64,000 nucleotides of DNA, taken from an uncultured Paracoccaceae bacterium (lineage in GTDB: Bacteria > Pseudomonadota > Alphaproteobacteria > Rhodobacterales > Rhodobacteraceae). Made by a program: the position numbers and the translations under genes. The stretch covers positions 310,001 through 374,000 of the forward strand of contig CANMDE010000003.1 of assembly GCA_947496535.1 (NCBI GenBank), written 5' to 3'. A model generated the notes under the pieces. That model was not told the DNA's origin. It did no database searches and worked only from the letters and a program-made list of their open reading frames with translations. This document shows positions 62,302 through 64,000 of the stretch, in pieces (position 1 is the stretch's first letter; each line of letters begins with the position of its first letter).

Positions 62302-64000
62302 TGTACTTTGGCAATATCACGAGCGTGGACCTCATCACTTTTGAGGGCCGTACTGTCGAGCGGATTGATCCGATTCAGGACAAGAAAAGTAAGGAAATCT
62401 TGCATTACCGTTTGGCCGTTGTCGCCGATGACGGAAATATCGAGTTGCGTAAATTCCGTGTCGAGGAGATTCCGCACTTGCTGGATCATGAGATCCTTGT
62501 AATTGACCGTGGATTCCACAGTCGGCAACGTCAAATGGACCGTGTGAACTACGGTCACCACGGACTTCCTGCAGCGTCAAAATCTCAAAGAGAAAAAGTC
62601 GATCTGATTATGTTTCGTTCATCGTTGATGGCGCGGCACAGAAAACTGGGTATGAAGCTGACGCGTGATAGTGTTCAAGCGTTTCGCCCATTCATGGAAG
62701 TCGAATATCAGGATCATCAGAGGCGGAAAAATTATGGCACTGAAAAGCCGCATCCGACCCAGCGCTTTTTCTCTCTTCCTAGTGCGGACACGTTGCTGAA
62801 AGACTATAGGAAATTCCGTAAGTCGAACGGCAACCCTGATGTCTTCTTGATTCCGCGAGCGGAGCCAATTGACCTCGATCTTCAGGCAAGTGCCGATTTC
62901 TGTTTCATCATGGAATATCTGGGCCGATACGTCGATGCGAAATGTCCATCGAAAGCTGAGATCTGTTGCAAGCTTATCAAAGAGCTTGAGATTATTAACC
63001 GGGGTAGAAAGGCATCCAACGATCCGGTTCTTTTCGAAATCAAGAGCCAAAGAACTTATGAACGCTGGATCGATGATTATCTTGACCCCTTTCTTACATG
63101 CCTGCAGCGGGAAGGCCTCGCTGCGGCTCAGAAGAAATTTGGTTCTGTTGAAGATGGCCGCACGGCAACGGTTCCTGGCGAGATTGTTCAGGCCGATGCT
63201 TGGAAATTCCATCTCGTGACCCTCGACACGACACGTGAGAAATACAACAGGATGACGGATGATGAGCGCAAGCACGTCAAGAAAGTCCGTCGCTGGGTCG
63301 TTGTGATCATCGATGTCGCAACACGCTGTATTCTGGGATTTTCAATCTGCCGAACGCCAAACGAGCAGGCCTCGCTTGAAGCCCTGCGTATGGTGTTCAT
63401 GGATAAGACTTACTTATTCCGTGCAGCCGGTATCAAGAAATCCGATTGGGATCATCGCTGCCCTGTCTACGAGATGGTCAATGACTGCGGGTCGGAATTT
63501 GGGAAACACCCTTTTGGCGGCGCGTTGTTCTCGCAGGCAGTCAGGACTTTGTCGGGTACGCTGATGAACACGGTTGCTGGCGTGGCTGTCCTGCGCGGCC
63601 ACATCGAGCGCTTTTTCTGGACCGTGGATCTTCAGTGGGCTCGCACGCTTCCGGGATACACAGCAAATAATCCCCAGAGCCGCAACGATCGCAAGGCGGG
63701 TGACGAAGCCTGCATCACAGATGACGAACTCCAGGCACTCTTCACACATTTCATTGCGAAGTATCATCGGACGCCTCATCGCGGTTTGAATTTCCGCACG
63801 CCAAGCGCAGTCTGGGATGAAAAAATCGAAGGTGTCGATTTCGATATGTCCCAGATGCCATCGCCTGGCCAGCTTCGGGAAGCTTGTGGTTTTTACACTG
63901 AGGCAACCGTCAGCGAGGCCGGCATCAGATTTGCGGGGGCTGTTTATAGGAATGAGCTCATTCGGAACCAACGCAAAGCTAAACGGGTAGACCGGATCGC
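62298..64000 (+). CDS. tnsB: TnsB-like DDE transposase, cut by the right edge
   Basis: 567 residues to the edge without a stop. An N-terminal helix-turn-helix region is followed by an RNase-H-like integrase core: D300 (EIVQADAWKF), D396 (YEMVNDCGSEF) and E437 (VLRGHIERFFW), the D-D-E triad of retroviral-integrase-type transposases (TnsB, MuA). TPHRGLNFRTPSAVWDE follows, and the start of a Mu-C-terminal-like beta domain reaches the edge. TnsB recognises the ends and joins the 3' strands. Coupled to tnsA by ATGA overlap. tnsC and further genes should lie to the right. Confidence 0.88.
   Translation, partial: MMYFGNITSVDLITFEGRTVERIDPIQDKKSKEILHYRLAVVADDGNIELRKFRVEEIPHLLDHEILVIDRGFHSRQRQMDRVNYGHHGLPAASKSQREKVDLIMFRSSLMARHRKLGMKLTRDSVQAFRPFMEVEYQDHQRRKNYGTEKPHPTQRFFSLPSADTLLKDYRKFRKSNGNPDVFLIPRAEPIDLDLQASADFCFIMEYLGRYVDAKCPSKAEICCKLIKELEIINRGRKASNDPVLFEIKSQRTYERWIDDYLDPFLTCLQREGLAAAQKKFGSVEDGRTATVPGEIVQADAWKFHLVTLDTTREKYNRMTDDERKHVKKVRRWVVVIIDVATRCILGFSICRTPNEQASLEALRMVFMDKTYLFRAAGIKKSDWDHRCPVYEMVNDCGSEFGKHPFGGALFSQAVRTLSGTLMNTVAGVAVLRGHIERFFWTVDLQWARTLPGYTANNPQSRNDRKAGDEACITDDELQALFTHFIAKYHRTPHRGLNFRTPSAVWDEKIEGVDFDMSQMPSPGQLREACGFYTEATVSEAGIRFAGAVYRNELIRNQRKAKRVDRI

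Noticed and set aside
37429..64000. A CRISPR-associated transposon
   Set aside because: TniQ, TnsA and TnsB are present, but no Cas gene or CRISPR repeat is visible in the window. Sequence beyond the edge could change this.
1..64000. tRNA or rRNA genes, CRISPR arrays, prophage genes
   Set aside because: None recognised by eye on either strand; a dedicated tRNA scan was not possible.

Overview
The window looks like a chromosomal segment of an alphaproteobacterium of the Rhodobacteraceae, most likely a marine Roseobacter-group organism. This rests on gene content: an RpoH-type sigma factor of the RpoHII kind, B12-dependent class II ribonucleotide reductase, short HisG with HisZ, a serC-type leader, an alginate lyase, and four CCUCCUCCC hairpins of the 'cuckoo'/CcsR sRNA type known from Rhodobacter. 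No tRNA, rRNA or CRISPR array was seen.

Positions 1 to about 37,220 are ordinary core chromosome. In order: 5-oxoprolinase genes pxpB/pxpC (cut by the left edge); a secreted PL7 alginate lyase; trpS, murJ, glnD and an LppC-like lipoprotein; rsmI-yraN-gshB; comM (yifB); a GST; a phosphatase and cobU (B12 assembly); an rpoH-type sigma factor with an RpoE-like promoter; coaBC-dut-moeB; an amino-acid ABC binding protein and permease; an M3 peptidase; tenA behind a TPP riboswitch; the serine pathway serB/serC/serA with a serC-motif leader; a His-rich PadR regulator with two operators; slyX-phhA with a divergent Lrp gene; hisS-hisZ-hisG; a DUF1489 gene; and nrdJ with NrdR boxes.

From about 37,220 to the right edge the window is an accessory island. 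It opens only a few bases past the nrdJ stop with a tniQ/tnsD-like target-selection gene on the minus strand, and it closes with tnsA and tnsB (cut by the right edge), which are Tn7-type transposition genes. Between them lie a three-gene ABC-3C conflict module (alpha/beta-hydrolase effector, middle component, SMC-like ATPase); two DUF1963 proteins with an unknown partner; a GNAT acetyltransferase; an SDR oxidoreductase with a divergent AraC regulator; an orphan Lon-like AAA ATPase; a complete type I restriction-modification operon (hsdR-hsdM-hsdS) that runs on into an MBL-fold hydrolase gene; and a truncated IS1595-type zinc-ribbon transposase remnant.

The spacers of the island are long and carry a degenerate dispersed repeat (at least five or six copies between 43.3 and 51.7 kb), a compact structured element at 48.8 kb, and at 49.08-49.26 kb the four-hairpin CCUCCUCCC array with its own sigma70-like promoter but without the DUF1127 gene that precedes it in Rhodobacter. 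The best candidates for new biology are the nrdJ-linked Tn7-like island, the hydrolase-type ABC-3C system and the orphan cuckoo-RNA array.
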